The notes under the pieces: generated by a model
Seen by the model: the letters and a program-made list of their open reading frames with translations, nothing else
Told to the model about the DNA's origin: nothing
Databases searched by the model: none
Made by a program: the position numbers and the translations under genes
Shown here: positions 43,035 to 53,106 of the stretch, piece by piece
How the letters are laid out: each line of letters begins with the position of its first letter
Position numbering within the stretch: the first letter of the stretch is position 1
NCBI GenBank assembly: GCA_963663245.1
Contig: OY760143.1
Span: forward strand, 2,170,001-2,234,000
DNA: 64,000 nt
Direction: 5' to 3'
DNA from: JAFGVL01 sp963663245
Lineage (GTDB): Bacteria > Bacteroidota > Bacteroidia > Bacteroidales > Paludibacteraceae

Positions 43035-44828
43035 TTACATGCGCTCTGGAACTTCGACACCCAATAAGCTCATCCCAGTTTTTATCACTTTAGCTATATT
43101 TTGAGACAATAATAAACGCATTTCTTTTATCCCTACATTTTCTTCTTTCAAGATAGAATAGTCATGATAAAATTGATTATACTCCTTCACTAAATCATAC
43201 ACATAATTAGCAATTAAAGAAGGGCTGTATTCGTCAGCTGCTTGTTGGATAACCGTAGGCAACTTTCCAACTAATTGTATTAGTCCAATTTCTTTCTCAT
43301 TCAAAGTTATACTAGCATCAATCTTTGTTGGTATAGCCATACCTAAATCATTTGCTTTTCGCAATACAGATTTAATACGTGCATGTGTGTATTGAATAAA
43401 AGGACCTGTATTTCCATTAAAGTCTATCGACTCAGCGGGATTAAAGGTCATGTTTTTGCGAGCATCAACTTTTAAAATAAAATATTTCAACGCTCCTAAA
43501 CCTACCATTCGTGAAACATTATATGCTTCTTCTTCAGTATAACCATCTAGCTTTCCTAACTCATCAGAAGTCGCTTTTGCTGTTGCAATCATTTCCTCTA
43601 CTAAGTCATCTGCATCTACTACAGTCCCTTCACGGCTTTTCATTTTACCTTCTGGTAACTCAACCATACCGTATGAGAAATGAAACAAATCTTTACCCCA
43701 TTTAAATCCTAGTTTATCTAATAAGATTGAGAGTACTTGAAAGTGATAGTTCTGCTCATTCCCAACTACATAAACCATTTTATCTATCGGGTAATTCTCA
43801 AAACGCAATTGTGCCGTTCCAATATCTTGAGTCATATAAACAGAAGTCCCATCTGAACGCAGCAATAATTTTTCATCTAGTCCATCAGCAGTTAAATCTG
43901 CCCATACGGACTTATCATCTCGTTGGTAAAAAAGTTGTTGTTCTAAACCTTCTTCCACTTTCTTTTTACCCAACAAATAGGTTTCAGATTCGTAATAGAT
44001 ACTATCAAAATCAACACCTAATTTTTTATACGTAACATCAAACCCTGCATAAACCCATTGGTTCATCATCTTCCAAAGGGCAACTACATCTTTGTCATTT
44101 TTCTCCCATTTAAGCAGCATCTCTTGTGCTTCTATCATTAATGGAGCATTCTTCTTCGCAGCATCTTCTGCTTGTCCTTGAGCAATTAGCTCTGCAATTT
44201 GTACTTTATATTTCTGGTCGAATATCACATAGTACTTACCCACTAAGTGATCGCCTTTTAGTCCAGTACTTTCAGGAGTTTCTCCCTCGCCAAACTTTTG
44301 CCAAGCCAACATCGACTTGCAAATATGAATACCACGGTCGTTAACGATATTCGTTTTCACCACCTTATTTCCAGTAGCTTTCATAATCTCACCCAAACTG
44401 AAACCGAGTAAGTTATTACGTATATGTCCTAGGTGAAGTGGTTTATTCGTATTTGGTGATGAGTATTCTATCATCACCATTGGAGATTCTTCTGAGGCTG
44501 CTTTTAACCCGAAATTGGCTTCGGCATTAATATTGCCTAATAATTCTAACCAATAAGCACTTGAGATGGAAAGATTTAAAAACCCTTTAATCACATTAAA
44601 ATTTTCAATAATTGGCTCATGTTCTTGTAGATACTTGCCAATTTCTTCCCCAGCTTGTTCTGGAGACTTACGAGCAGCCTTTACAAAGGGAAAAATGACT
44701 ACGGTTATATCTCCTTCAAATTCCTTCTTGGTTGTTTGCAATTGAACCTGTTCTACAGAAACAGTTGTAGCATATAATTTCTCAATGGCATTAGCCACTA
44801 TTTCAGTAATCTTTTGTTCGATGGTCAT
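43035..44828 (-). CDS. argS: ArgS, arginyl-tRNA synthetase
   Basis: Class I synthetase of 597 residues. Visible are an N-terminal Add-1-type domain, the HIGH motif as HLGH in SSPNTNKPLHLGHIRNNLLG, the KMSKS region as KMKSREG, and a C-terminal DALR anticodon-binding domain (IANYVYDLVKEYNQFYHDY; ends LSLLGVEVPERM-like). It is monocistronic with its own promoter on the minus strand at 44879-44847. Confidence 0.97.
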   Translation of the reverse strand: MTIEQKITEIVANAIEKLYATTVSVEQVQLQTTKKEFEGDITVVIFPFVKAARKSPEQAGEEIGKYLQEHEPIIENFNVIKGFLNLSISSAYWLELLGNINAEANFGLKAASEESPMVMIEYSSPNTNKPLHLGHIRNNLLGFSLGEIMKATGNKVVKTNIVNDRGIHICKSMLAWQKFGEGETPESTGLKGDHLVGKYYVIFDQKYKVQIAELIAQGQAEDAAKKNAPLMIEAQEMLLKWEKNDKDVVALWKMMNQWVYAGFDVTYKKLGVDFDSIYYESETYLLGKKKVEEGLEQQLFYQRDDKSVWADLTADGLDEKLLLRSDGTSVYMTQDIGTAQLRFENYPIDKMVYVVGNEQNYHFQVLSILLDKLGFKWGKDLFHFSYGMVELPEGKMKSREGTVVDADDLVEEMIATAKATSDELGKLDGYTEEEAYNVSRMVGLGALKYFILKVDARKNMTFNPAESIDFNGNTGPFIQYTHARIKSVLRKANDLGMAIPTKIDASITLNEKEIGLIQLVGKLPTVIQQAADEYSPSLIANYVYDLVKEYNQFYHDYSILKEENVGIKEMRLLLSQNIAKVIKTGMSLLGVEVPERM

Positions 44829-44846
44829 CTTGTAAATTTTAGCTCA

Positions 44847-44879
44847 CAAAGATACAAAATAGAACACAAATAGCACAAA
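44847..44879 (-). promoter_or_regulatory. Promoter of argS
   Basis: Minus strand TTTG (44879-44876), 21-base spacer, TATCTTTG (44854-44847), about 19 bases before the start codon. Confidence 0.75.
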
Positions 44880-45011
44880 CAAGGAAGATAGTCATAAAAG
44901 AAAATAAACCATTTAACTCTCATTGTTAATAACTAATAAAAGTCTCTCATGTCAATTATCAAAAAATCATTTATTTTTGCTTCAAACGATTCATAACATA
45001 ACTACATATCT

Positions 45012-45818
45012 ATGAAACATCTACTTAAAATAATCTTAGCAGCAGCTATTCTTTTTTCATCTTCCGCTTCCAATGCTCAATTACTTGAAGGCCTATTTAA
45101 CAAAAAAGAAAAGGAAGAAACAGTTGCATCTCCAATTGAAGAAACAAACGGAGAATTAGTAGCAGACAACAGCCTGCCTGAAATGACAAATAAAAAGTTT
45201 AACTACCAGTGCTTTACTCTAAACAGCAACGTTGATATTCAAGAAGTACGAGCTTGCGCAGACAAGAACAATGTGCCAATTATTACGGACATGAATTACT
45301 ACGAACAAGGCGAAGATATTCGAATTCGTGAAAAGAGAAATAGCGTAATGGTACTTCGATTTCAAGACGACACAAAACGCTTAGTAAATCTTAGTGTAGA
45401 TGATATTGAAGATATCAATGTAGTAAAATACCTTCAACAAACTGTGTTAGACCAAATGGGAGAACCTACACGTGGTTATGAGTTAATGAAAAATTTTGAT
45501 GGTAATAAAAATGCAGCATGGGCAGATTACTCTACATACGAATTTGTTTATCAATACACAATTGGCAGAACATCATACGACTTTAGAGTAACACAATTTG
45601 GAGCTAAAGTAAAAAATAACAAAATGATACATCCTTATAGTTTCTCTGCTACCGTTAGCAAAAAGAAAGAAATGTCAGACAACCCAGACGAAACACTAGA
45701 AGAAGGTGTATTTTACCCTCCTATAGGCATTAAAGATATTGATGGATATACTGTTGAAAGCAGAATATTACGACAATGGGGACAAGACAAAAAGAAGGGC
45801 CTACTTAAAAAGAAATAA
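45012..45818 (+). CDS. Hypothetical exported protein
   Basis: 268 residues with a signal peptide (MKHLLKIILAAAILFSSSAS, cleaved near NAQ). The mature part is rich in charged residues and shows no motif I recognise (KFNYQCFTLNSNVDIQEVRA, then DMNYYEQGEDIRIREKRN). A -7-like TATTTTTG lies at 44972-44979. It stands alone between divergent argS and convergent TerC. Likely periplasmic. Confidence 0.7.
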   Translation: MKHLLKIILAAAILFSSSASNAQLLEGLFNKKEKEETVASPIEETNGELVADNSLPEMTNKKFNYQCFTLNSNVDIQEVRACADKNNVPIITDMNYYEQGEDIRIREKRNSVMVLRFQDDTKRLVNLSVDDIEDINVVKYLQQTVLDQMGEPTRGYELMKNFDGNKNAAWADYSTYEFVYQYTIGRTSYDFRVTQFGAKVKNNKMIHPYSFSATVSKKKEMSDNPDETLEEGVFYPPIGIKDIDGYTVESRILRQWGQDKKKGLLKKK

Positions 45819-45853
45819 AAAAAAGAGACGTAAATAATACGTCTCTTTTTTTT
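45817..45853. terminator. Bidirectional terminator
   Basis: AAAAAGAGACGTA and TACGTCTCTTTTTTTT pair around aataa, between convergent genes; it overlaps the stop codon of the TerC gene. It resembles the AGACG repeats only by chance of the AGACG/CGTCT stem. Confidence 0.88.
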
Positions 45854-46793
45854 ATTTCTTTTTCCAAATCAGTGAGGCTATTATAGACATCAGCAAAAAA
45901 GCTACTATCACTCCCAGCGAAGTGAAATTTCCAATTTTAAAAAAATCTGAAAGTAGCCCATCATGTATTAATTCATTGACACACATTTTTACTCCGATAA
46001 AGGATAATATTCCTGCTAGGGCATATTTCAAATAATGGAAATAAGGCATAATTCCACTTAGAGCAAAATATAGCGAGCGCAAACCTAGTATCGCAAAAAT
46101 ATTTGAAGTATAAACGATAAACACATCCTTGGATACAGATAAGACCGCTGGCACAGAATCTACTGCAAATAGTACGTCAGACATCTCAATAAAAAGCAAA
46201 GCGATAAAAAATGTAGTAGCAACCTTCTTTCCATTTTCACGAATAAAGAATTTTGGCTGAGACATATCTGTAGTTACAGGAAATACTTTTTTAAAAGCTT
46301 TAATAATAATATTGTTCTCAGGATTAAACTCATCATCATCTTTTTTGACAATCATCTTAATTCCCGTATACAATAGAAAGGCTCCAAACACATACATTAT
46401 CCATGCAAATTTTGAAATTAAAGCTACCCCTGCAAAAATGAATATCGCTCTAAATATAATTGCTCCAATTATCCCCCAAAACAATACACCATGTTGATAC
46501 TTAGGCTCTATCTTAAAAAAACTAAATATCATAATAAACACAAACAGATTATCTATACTTAAAGATTCTTCGAGCAGATAAGCTGTAAAGAACTCCAAAC
46601 CCTTTACTGGACCCAAAACTTTCCAGACGCCTAAATTAAAAAGCATTGCTAATCCTATCCAAAAGGCACTCCACTTCAAGGCACTCTTAACGCCTATAGC
46701 TTCGTTCTTCTTATGAAATACAAATAAGTCTAGCACTAGCAATATGATTACTAATGCAAAAAATACTATCCAGAAAATAGGTGTAACTTCCAT
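45852..46793 (-). CDS. TerC-family integral membrane protein
   Basis: 313 residues, about nine membrane segments. Family signatures are EESLSIDNLFVFIMIFSFFK and SDVLFAVDSVPAVLSVS, with conserved acidic residues inside the membrane. TerC/Alx proteins are linked to tellurite resistance, alkaline stress and manganese export that supports exported metalloenzymes. The gene is separated by about 30 bases from yqeY upstream and may be co-transcribed. Confidence 0.92.
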   Translation of the reverse strand: MEVTPIFWIVFFALVIILLVLDLFVFHKKNEAIGVKSALKWSAFWIGLAMLFNLGVWKVLGPVKGLEFFTAYLLEESLSIDNLFVFIMIFSFFKIEPKYQHGVLFWGIIGAIIFRAIFIFAGVALISKFAWIMYVFGAFLLYTGIKMIVKKDDDEFNPENNIIIKAFKKVFPVTTDMSQPKFFIRENGKKVATTFFIALLFIEMSDVLFAVDSVPAVLSVSKDVFIVYTSNIFAILGLRSLYFALSGIMPYFHYLKYALAGILSFIGVKMCVNELIHDGLLSDFFKIGNFTSLGVIVAFLLMSIIASLIWKKK

Positions 46794-46826
46794 GCTATTA
46801 ATATATATAACGTTTATAAAAAATAC

Positions 46827-47279
46827 TTATTTATTCAACAAGAATTTCACCTTCTCAGAAATCAATCTTCCTTCTGCTTTTCCGGCTAATTGTTTAGAAG
46901 CAACTCCCATTACCTTACCCATATCTTGTGGTCCAGCAGCTCCAACTTGAGCAATAATTTCAGCGAGGACTGTTTCTAATTCTGCATCACTCATTTGAGC
47001 TGGCAAATACACTTCAATCACTTCAACTTCTTTTAATTCTGTTTCAGCTAATTCAGGACGATTTTGCTCCGTAAAAATCTGCGCAGAGTCTTTACGTTGC
47101 TTCACCATCTTTTGAAGAATCTTAGTCGCTACTTCATCGCTCAATTCACCGTCACCACCTTTAGCTGTTTTTGCTTCCAAAAACTCTTTTTTTACACCAC
47201 GTAAAGCCTCTAGCTTCACTTTTTCTTTCGCCAACATTGCTTTCTTAATCTCTTCGCTAATTTGATCAAATAAATTCAT
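46827..47279 (-). CDS. GatB/YqeY domain protein
   Basis: 150 residues from the ATG at 47279 (MNLFDQISEEIKKAM). The longer frame runs back into the FAD gene and is rejected. It matches the YqeY family through ALRGVKKEFLEAKTAKG, QRKDSAQIFTEQNRPELAET and the VMGVASKQLAGKAEG end, related to the tail domain of the GatB amidotransferase subunit. Function is not known; tRNA-dependent metabolism is suspected. 10 bases after the FAD-dependent oxidoreductase. Confidence 0.92.
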   Translation of the reverse strand: MNLFDQISEEIKKAMLAKEKVKLEALRGVKKEFLEAKTAKGGDGELSDEVATKILQKMVKQRKDSAQIFTEQNRPELAETELKEVEVIEVYLPAQMSDAELETVLAEIIAQVGAAGPQDMGKVMGVASKQLAGKAEGRLISEKVKFLLNK

Positions 47280-47289
47280 TTCTATATTT

Positions 47290-48849
47290 TTATTTATTAA
47301 TATTCTCTGCAATTTTTTCAGCACAATTCATCCCATCTATAGCAGATGAAGTAATACCCCCTGCATATCCAGCCCCCTCCCCACAAGGGTATAAACCTTC
47401 TATTTCTATATGCTGTAATGTTTCTTTATCTCGTGGCACTCGCAATGGAGAAGACGAGCGTGTCTCTACAGCTACAACCACAGCTTCGTTAGTTACAAAA
47501 CCACGCATCTTACGGTCAAATTTCTTAAAACCTTCTCGCAAACGTTTACTTATCATATCAGGCAACCAAAAATGCAAAGGCGATGAAATAAGACCCGGCA
47601 AATACGAACATTCTGGTAAATCAGCAGACAACCTACCTTTCACAAAATCTTCTAATCCTTGCGCAGGAGCTACCTGTCCTAAGCCTCCATTATTAATAAA
47701 GCTCAGTTGCTCAACATATGACTGAAAACGTAAACCTGCCATTACACCATACTCTGACCATTCTTCTAAGTCCTCAGGACGAATTTCTACGACTATTCCA
47801 GAGTTAGCATAAGGAGAATTACGCTTAGAGGCTGACATTCCATTTACTACTATCTCATTTTTAGCTGTTGCTGCAGGGACAATGTGACCTCCTGGACACA
47901 TACAAAATGAATACACTCCCCTGCCGTCTACTTGCTCTACTAAATTATAAGATGCAGCTGGCAAGTACTCTCCTCTATTTCCTCTGTATTGAATATCATC
48001 AATTAAGTCTTGAGGGTGTTCTACACGAACTCCCATAGCAAATCCTTTTGCCTCAAGGGCAATATTATTAGCATGTAGCAATTCATAAATATCTCGTGCA
48101 GAATGCCCGGCTGCTAGAACAACAGCCTTTGCTCTATAAGTAGATCCATCTACTGTTTCAACACCTGTCAGTTGCTTATCATCCAAAAGAAAATTAGTCA
48201 CTTTTTTTTCAAATAAAACCTGCCCTCCAGATTGAATAATACTCTCTCGCATATTCTTAATAACAAGTGGCAGTTTATCTGTTCCAATATGTGGATGCGC
48301 TTCAAAAAGTATTTCATCTTGCGCTCCAAAATAATGAAACAGCTCAAATACTCTATTAGCATTTCCCTTCTTCTTCGAACGAGTATAGAGCTTACCATCA
48401 GAGAATGTTCCGGCACCACCTTCACCAAAGCAGTAATTAGATTCTACATTTAAGTTGTCATTTCTACTTAAACTGGCTATGTCTTTTTTTCGTTCACTTA
48501 CATTTTTTCCTCTTTCAAGAACAATAGGACATAGACCTAGTTCAATTAATCGAAGCGCTGCAAACAATCCAGCAGGACCTGCTCCAACAATAAGCACTTG
48601 TTCCTTATCTGAGACATCTTGTATTTTAAAACTTTCGTTCTTCTTTACCTCTAGTTTTTCATCAATAGACACCAACACTGTAAGATTCACTTTAGGAAAA
48701 CGTCCACGCGCATCTACACTCTTTTTTACAATAGTAACACCTACAATACGCTTTATTTCTACAGACAAAGCTGCAGCTATAGCCTTTTTTAATTGCTCAT
48801 CAATTGCTGCTTGTTCTGGCGTAAGTTGTAATTGTATTTTTTCTTGCAT
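47290..48849 (-). CDS. FAD-dependent dehydrogenase (COG2509-like)
   Basis: 519 residues. The FAD-binding motif LIVGAGPAGLFAALRLIELG starts near residue 88. The family-specific block CFGEGGAGTFSDGKLYTRSK is present, and CMCPGGHIVPAA and CGEGAGYAGGITSSAIDGM follow. An N-terminal region of about 80 residues precedes the Rossmann fold. Homologues are annotated only as NAD(P)/FAD-dependent oxidoreductases or 'uncharacterised FAD-dependent dehydrogenases'; the substrate is unknown. A hairpin separates it from the DUF349 gene upstream. Confidence 0.88.
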   Translation of the reverse strand: MQEKIQLQLTPEQAAIDEQLKKAIAAALSVEIKRIVGVTIVKKSVDARGRFPKVNLTVLVSIDEKLEVKKNESFKIQDVSDKEQVLIVGAGPAGLFAALRLIELGLCPIVLERGKNVSERKKDIASLSRNDNLNVESNYCFGEGGAGTFSDGKLYTRSKKKGNANRVFELFHYFGAQDEILFEAHPHIGTDKLPLVIKNMRESIIQSGGQVLFEKKVTNFLLDDKQLTGVETVDGSTYRAKAVVLAAGHSARDIYELLHANNIALEAKGFAMGVRVEHPQDLIDDIQYRGNRGEYLPAASYNLVEQVDGRGVYSFCMCPGGHIVPAATAKNEIVVNGMSASKRNSPYANSGIVVEIRPEDLEEWSEYGVMAGLRFQSYVEQLSFINNGGLGQVAPAQGLEDFVKGRLSADLPECSYLPGLISSPLHFWLPDMISKRLREGFKKFDRKMRGFVTNEAVVVAVETRSSSPLRVPRDKETLQHIEIEGLYPCGEGAGYAGGITSSAIDGMNCAEKIAENINK

Positions 48850-48862
48850 GGGATAAACTTAA

Positions 48863-48885
48863 CAGCCCTCAATAATAGAGGGCTG
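48863..48885. repeat. Small inverted repeat between DUF349 and FAD genes
   Basis: CAGCCCTC and GAGGGCTG pair around aataata. There is no T run on the minus strand, so it is more likely an mRNA hairpin within a transcript than a terminator. Confidence 0.55.
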
Positions 48886-48914
48886 ATAGTGTATTGTATT
48901 ATGTAACTTATAGG

Positions 48915-50720
48915 CTACCCTAATTGTGCCTCTATCATCTGAATCTTCTTAAGCAATATATCACTATCAGATTTTAATTGATCGATATTCTTTTGCATCA
49001 TCTCAATAAGCGGATTTGGTTTCTTATCATTTGGATTAAAAAAACCAATATTATTTTCACAAGTAAGTATTTCACTTTTTAAATGCTCAAACTTCTTCAA
49101 CAGCCTATCTCGTTCTCTAAATAAACGATTTTTATCTTGTCCTTTCATAGAAGCTATACTTACTTCAAAAGTATCTATATCTCTACTTCTAGCATCAACA
49201 TTCAATGCATCAAATTGTTTATCGCATACTGCACGAAATTCCTTATAAATCTTATCCTTTTCTTTAAATGGCACATGACCAATTTCTGTCCATTTACCTA
49301 CAAGCTCTTTTAATGCAGTAACAGATTTTGAAAGATCTTCCGTTTTTTCAAAATTAGCAATCTGCTCAATTAGCTCTTTTTTCTTAGCTAAGTTATCTTT
49401 CTCTTCGCCTTTTTGACTAGCAAAATGCTTTTCTTTTTGCTCGAAAAAATAATCACAAGCTGTAACAAATTTTTTCCAAACAACATCTGACTGTTTACGA
49501 GGAACTGCACCAATAGCTTTCCATTCTTTCTGAATGGAAATCATCTTTTGTGTAGTATCTTTCCAATCAGTACTCTCTTTTAAAGATTCAGCTTGTTCAA
49601 CTAAAGCCTTCTTTTTATCTAAGTTTAGATTTAGACCTTCCTTTATCTCTTTATAGAACTCGCTCTTTTTAGCAAAGAAATTATCACATATATTTCTATA
49701 TCGTTCATATATCTTCACATTGTGTTTACGAGGAGCAAACCCGATTTTTTTCCAATCTTGTTGCAACTTAATTACCTCTTCAGTTTTTTCTTCCCAGTCT
49801 TTAAAAGTTGTGATTCCATCAAAATCAATAGCCTCTATTAGTTCACACAATTGGGTTTTTTCTTTTAAATTTTCCTCCTCTTTTCCTTTTAAGGCTTCAA
49901 AGTGTGCTTGGTGTTTTTTATTTATTATAGTTGATGCTGTTTTAAAACGCAACCATAATTCTTCACGAAGTTCTCTTGACACAGGACCAGTCGCAGTCCA
50001 TTCTTCATGCATTTTCTGCAAACTATGAAATGCTCCTATTACATCTTTTATCTCATCTAGTTTTTCTGCTGACTCGCAAAGCGCAGTCTTCAACTCAAGG
50101 TTTTTCTTAAAATCATAATCGCGTAATTCGATATTCATTTTAAGCAAATCGTAAAAATTCTCTACACTTAAATTATAGTTTTTAAAAAGCACTGTTGCAT
50201 TAGCTGGTGATACAGAACCTGCATCTCTCCAATCTTGCTGTAATTGTTTAAACTCAGTTACATGCTCATGAACTGTGTCTGGAGTAGCAATAAATGCTTT
50301 AATCTTTTCTATGATAGAATTACGCAGATCTAAGTTTTTAGATTTTTGTGCTGCTTCATCCGCTTGTTGCTTCGCTCTTTTTTCTTTGAATTTATTCAAC
50401 AACGTTTTTAGGTCAACTTCAGCTTCATCGATAACAGGCTTATCTTCTTTTTGTTGCGATTGCTCTTCTTTTAACTTCTTATAAAATTGTTGTTTAATAG
50501 CATCAACACTAGACTTCAAACTACCATCATCCTCCTTTTCTAAGAGAACACGAAGCTGCTCTACTAATTCTTCTCTGGATAAATTAGCATTCTCATCTGC
50601 ATTTATAGCAGACATTTCTTCTACTACATCATTTTTTATTTCAGTAGCTTCGATTGTTGATTCAACTACAGTCTTCTCAATTTCTTGTAAAGGCTCTTTA
50701 TTTTCTTCAGCTGTGTCCAT
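48915..50720 (-). CDS. DUF349 repeat protein
   Basis: 601 residues, highly charged and helical, with five DUF349-type repeats, each built on W-x-x-x-G-x-V/A-P: LQQDWRDAGSVSPANATVLF, MHEEWTATGPVSRELREELW, LQQDWKKIGFAPRKHNVKIY, IQKEWKAIGAVPRKQSDVVW and LVGKWTEIGHVPFKEKDKIY. The acidic N-terminus (first 90 residues) is probably disordered. The repeat is found in proteins linked to nucleic-acid or ribosome-associated roles, but no function is settled. -7-like TATTTTTG at 50763-50756. Confidence 0.9.
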   Translation of the reverse strand: MDTAEENKEPLQEIEKTVVESTIEATEIKNDVVEEMSAINADENANLSREELVEQLRVLLEKEDDGSLKSSVDAIKQQFYKKLKEEQSQQKEDKPVIDEAEVDLKTLLNKFKEKRAKQQADEAAQKSKNLDLRNSIIEKIKAFIATPDTVHEHVTEFKQLQQDWRDAGSVSPANATVLFKNYNLSVENFYDLLKMNIELRDYDFKKNLELKTALCESAEKLDEIKDVIGAFHSLQKMHEEWTATGPVSRELREELWLRFKTASTIINKKHQAHFEALKGKEEENLKEKTQLCELIEAIDFDGITTFKDWEEKTEEVIKLQQDWKKIGFAPRKHNVKIYERYRNICDNFFAKKSEFYKEIKEGLNLNLDKKKALVEQAESLKESTDWKDTTQKMISIQKEWKAIGAVPRKQSDVVWKKFVTACDYFFEQKEKHFASQKGEEKDNLAKKKELIEQIANFEKTEDLSKSVTALKELVGKWTEIGHVPFKEKDKIYKEFRAVCDKQFDALNVDARSRDIDTFEVSIASMKGQDKNRLFRERDRLLKKFEHLKSEILTCENNIGFFNPNDKKPNPLIEMMQKNIDQLKSDSDILLKKIQMIEAQLG

Positions 50721-50821
50721 GTTCTTTTAATAAATTCAAAATAGATTGATCGATGCAAAAATAACATTTTTTATATAAAACCTATCTAATATTTTAGCGT
50801 TTTAAAGGTTTAAGGCTCAAT

Positions 50822-50855
50822 AAAAAAGGTGTACAGAACTCTGCACACCTTTTTA
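50822..50855. terminator. Terminator downstream of nhaD
   Basis: AAAAAAGGTGTaCAG and CTGcACACCTTTTT pair around aact, with one mismatch. Tracts on both sides allow action on the minus-strand nhaD transcript. Confidence 0.8.
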
Positions 50856-50873
50856 TATTATATATTTATTTAA

Positions 50874-52304
50874 TTAGAATAAAAACTGTGCTTGTAAATA
50901 ATATACTCCTGCTCCTGTTAAATAACCAACCAATGCTAATAAGCTTATTTTCTTCATATACCAAATAAAATCAATTTTCTCTAAGCCCATAGCTGCTACT
51001 CCAGCAGCAGAACCAACGATCAAAATACTACCCCCTGTCCCTGCACAGTACGCTAAAAACTGCCAAAACTGTCCATCAACAGCAAAAACTCCTTCTGCAA
51101 CAGGATACATCCCCATAGCTCCAGCCACTAATGGCACATTATCAACTATTGATGACAATAATCCAATCGCCAAATTGATAATATATATATTATTATTGGT
51201 AGCTTGGTCTAACCAATTTGCTAAAATTGCCAAATGCCCTGCAGACTGAAGACTTGCAACAGCAGTTAAAATCCCCAAGAAGAATAAAATAGTAGCAGTA
51301 TCAATTTTTCTTAATACTCCGAAAATAGTCAATTTTGATTTATGTTCTTCGGGTTTATTTTTATGCATCAATTCTGTTACTAACCAAAGAACGCCTAACC
51401 CAAACAACATTCCCATATATGGTGGAAGATGAGTAACAGATTTAAATACAGGCACAAACAACAACGCTCCTACACCTAAACACAATAAAACAATCTGCTC
51501 TTTACGAGTAGTATATTCGACATCATCTTTATCTGCTTTTGGCTTCGTAATATTTCCTTTTAAAGTAAAAGTTAGTATTACAAGCGGTGCAACCATAGCT
51601 GCTAAACTAGGTAAAAACACATCTGTAATTATTGGAACAGTAGTAACTTGACCTTGCACCCATAGCATTATAGTAGTAACATCACCAATAGGAGAAAATG
51701 CACCACCTGCATTAGCCGCAAGAACAATCATTGACGCAAAAAACCAACGTGTATGCTTATCATCAACAAGCTTTCTCAATAAAGCTACCATTACAATGGT
51801 AGTAGTAAGGTTATCTAACAAAGCAGACATAAAGAAACCTAAAAAACTAAGGATCCATAATAGTTTAACCTTATTATGAGTCGTTATTTTATCTGTTATA
51901 ACTTTAAATCCTTGGTGTTGATCAACTGTTTCAACAATGGTCATTGCTCCTAAAAGAAAAAATAAAATCTCGGCTATCTCAATTATATGATGACCTAACT
52001 CATGTTTAACAAAATGCCCTGAGTTTTGAGCTAATTCGACAACTCCACCCCAATAACATTTATCAAAAACTTCTCCAGAGAATACGGGCTTAATATTCTG
52101 AATTATCATATCAGATCGATCTTGCAAAGCCGCCCATGAAGGACTAAAACCTAAACTTAAAATATCAGAACTATTTAAGATATAAATAGTCCAAGTTAAT
52201 ACTCCAATCAAAAGAGCTGATGCCGCCTTATTTACTTTAATAGGATGTTCTAAGGCAATTGCTGCATATCCTAACACAAAAACTACTAACATTAATCCAA
52301 ACAT
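50874..52304 (-). CDS. nhaD: NhaD-type Na+/H+ antiporter
   Basis: 476 residues, around a dozen membrane helices. It belongs to the NhaD branch of the ion transporter superfamily: GAMTIVETVDQHQGFKVITD, ALLDNLTTTIVMVALLRKLV with conserved Asp-Asn, AANAGGAFSPIGDVTTIMLW and SSIVDNVPLVAGAMGMY. It expels Na+ in exchange for protons, common in marine and haloalkaline bacteria, which supports a saline habitat. -7 match TATCTTTG at 52344-52337 (minus). Confidence 0.93.
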   Translation of the reverse strand: MFGLMLVVFVLGYAAIALEHPIKVNKAASALLIGVLTWTIYILNSSDILSLGFSPSWAALQDRSDMIIQNIKPVFSGEVFDKCYWGGVVELAQNSGHFVKHELGHHIIEIAEILFFLLGAMTIVETVDQHQGFKVITDKITTHNKVKLLWILSFLGFFMSALLDNLTTTIVMVALLRKLVDDKHTRWFFASMIVLAANAGGAFSPIGDVTTIMLWVQGQVTTVPIITDVFLPSLAAMVAPLVILTFTLKGNITKPKADKDDVEYTTRKEQIVLLCLGVGALLFVPVFKSVTHLPPYMGMLFGLGVLWLVTELMHKNKPEEHKSKLTIFGVLRKIDTATILFFLGILTAVASLQSAGHLAILANWLDQATNNNIYIINLAIGLLSSIVDNVPLVAGAMGMYPVAEGVFAVDGQFWQFLAYCAGTGGSILIVGSAAGVAAMGLEKIDFIWYMKKISLLALVGYLTGAGVYYLQAQFLF

Positions 52305-52421
52305 GGCTGTATTTTTTTTGTTTATAAAATTTTATGCAAAGATACAATAAGCCATTAGATTCTAGTTTCATTTCTGAAAAATATTTCAACTTTATACTTA
52401 CTTCAGAATTATATAAAATAC

Positions 52422-53039
52422 ATGTTTAAAGACAGCGTTAAAAGACATAGCTTATTTGTACTTCTCATATTTTTACTTTCAGCATGTAGTAATAAACAAG
52501 AAAACGCAATTACTGTAAAGGATTCGCTAAAAATTAAACCCAAACAGCATTTCAGAGTGGTTGAAAAAAAAGAGTATGCACATGATTCAATAGAAAAAAA
52601 TTGTGATACAATTGCAAAGCCAATACGCTTAGACTCTCTCAAAGATGTTATTTTAGATTTAAATGGTGGACTACAAGACTCCATCTACTATGAATTCACG
52701 CTTGATGCGGCCTTTAAGTCTGAAGGCAACGATGGTATTGCTTTTTATAAAAAAGGGAGGTTACAAGAAATTATTTTATATATTTTTACTGAAAGTAAAC
52801 AATGTGAAGCTAATTACACTTTCAAGTCTGCGAAAAAAATAATGGTCTGTGAAAAAACTTGTTCTTTTATTCGTTCTATTGATGATGTTTATGACGTTTA
52901 CGGTGAGCCGAATACAGATGAATATTGTTCTTATATAACTATTGAAGGAAATTGTTTAGGAGACATATCAGACAAGAATAGTATTGCTAGAGGAGTATTT
53001 CCTGTTCTTATGGAACACATACCTTATTTTTTGAATTAA
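52422..53039 (+). CDS. Hypothetical lipoprotein
   Basis: 205 residues with a type II signal: LFVLLIFLLSAC puts the lipidated Cys at 22. The mature part has no motif that I recognise; it contains five further Cys (for example KQCEAN, MVCEKTCSF) that could form disulfides. It is divergent from nhaD and closed by the terminator at 53056. Confidence 0.7.
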   Translation: MFKDSVKRHSLFVLLIFLLSACSNKQENAITVKDSLKIKPKQHFRVVEKKEYAHDSIEKNCDTIAKPIRLDSLKDVILDLNGGLQDSIYYEFTLDAAFKSEGNDGIAFYKKGRLQEIILYIFTESKQCEANYTFKSAKKIMVCEKTCSFIRSIDDVYDVYGEPNTDEYCSYITIEGNCLGDISDKNSIARGVFPVLMEHIPYFLN

Positions 53040-53055
53040 GGTTCTTCTGAAAAAC

Positions 53056-53090
53056 AAAAAAAACGCCTACTTTATAGTAGGCGTTTTTCA
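53056..53090. terminator. Bidirectional terminator
   Basis: AAAAACGCCTAC and GTAGGCGTTTTT pair around ttta-ta, between convergent genes (lipoprotein and acyl-CoA dehydrogenase). Confidence 0.9.
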
Positions 53091-53106
53091 TATATAATAT
53101 AAAGAA

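Noticed and set aside
45817..45853. Fifth copy of the AGACG palindromic repeat
   Set aside because: The stem contains AGAGACG/CGTCTCT, but the TTAG and GTACA flanks are missing and long A/T tracts frame it. It is a bidirectional terminator.
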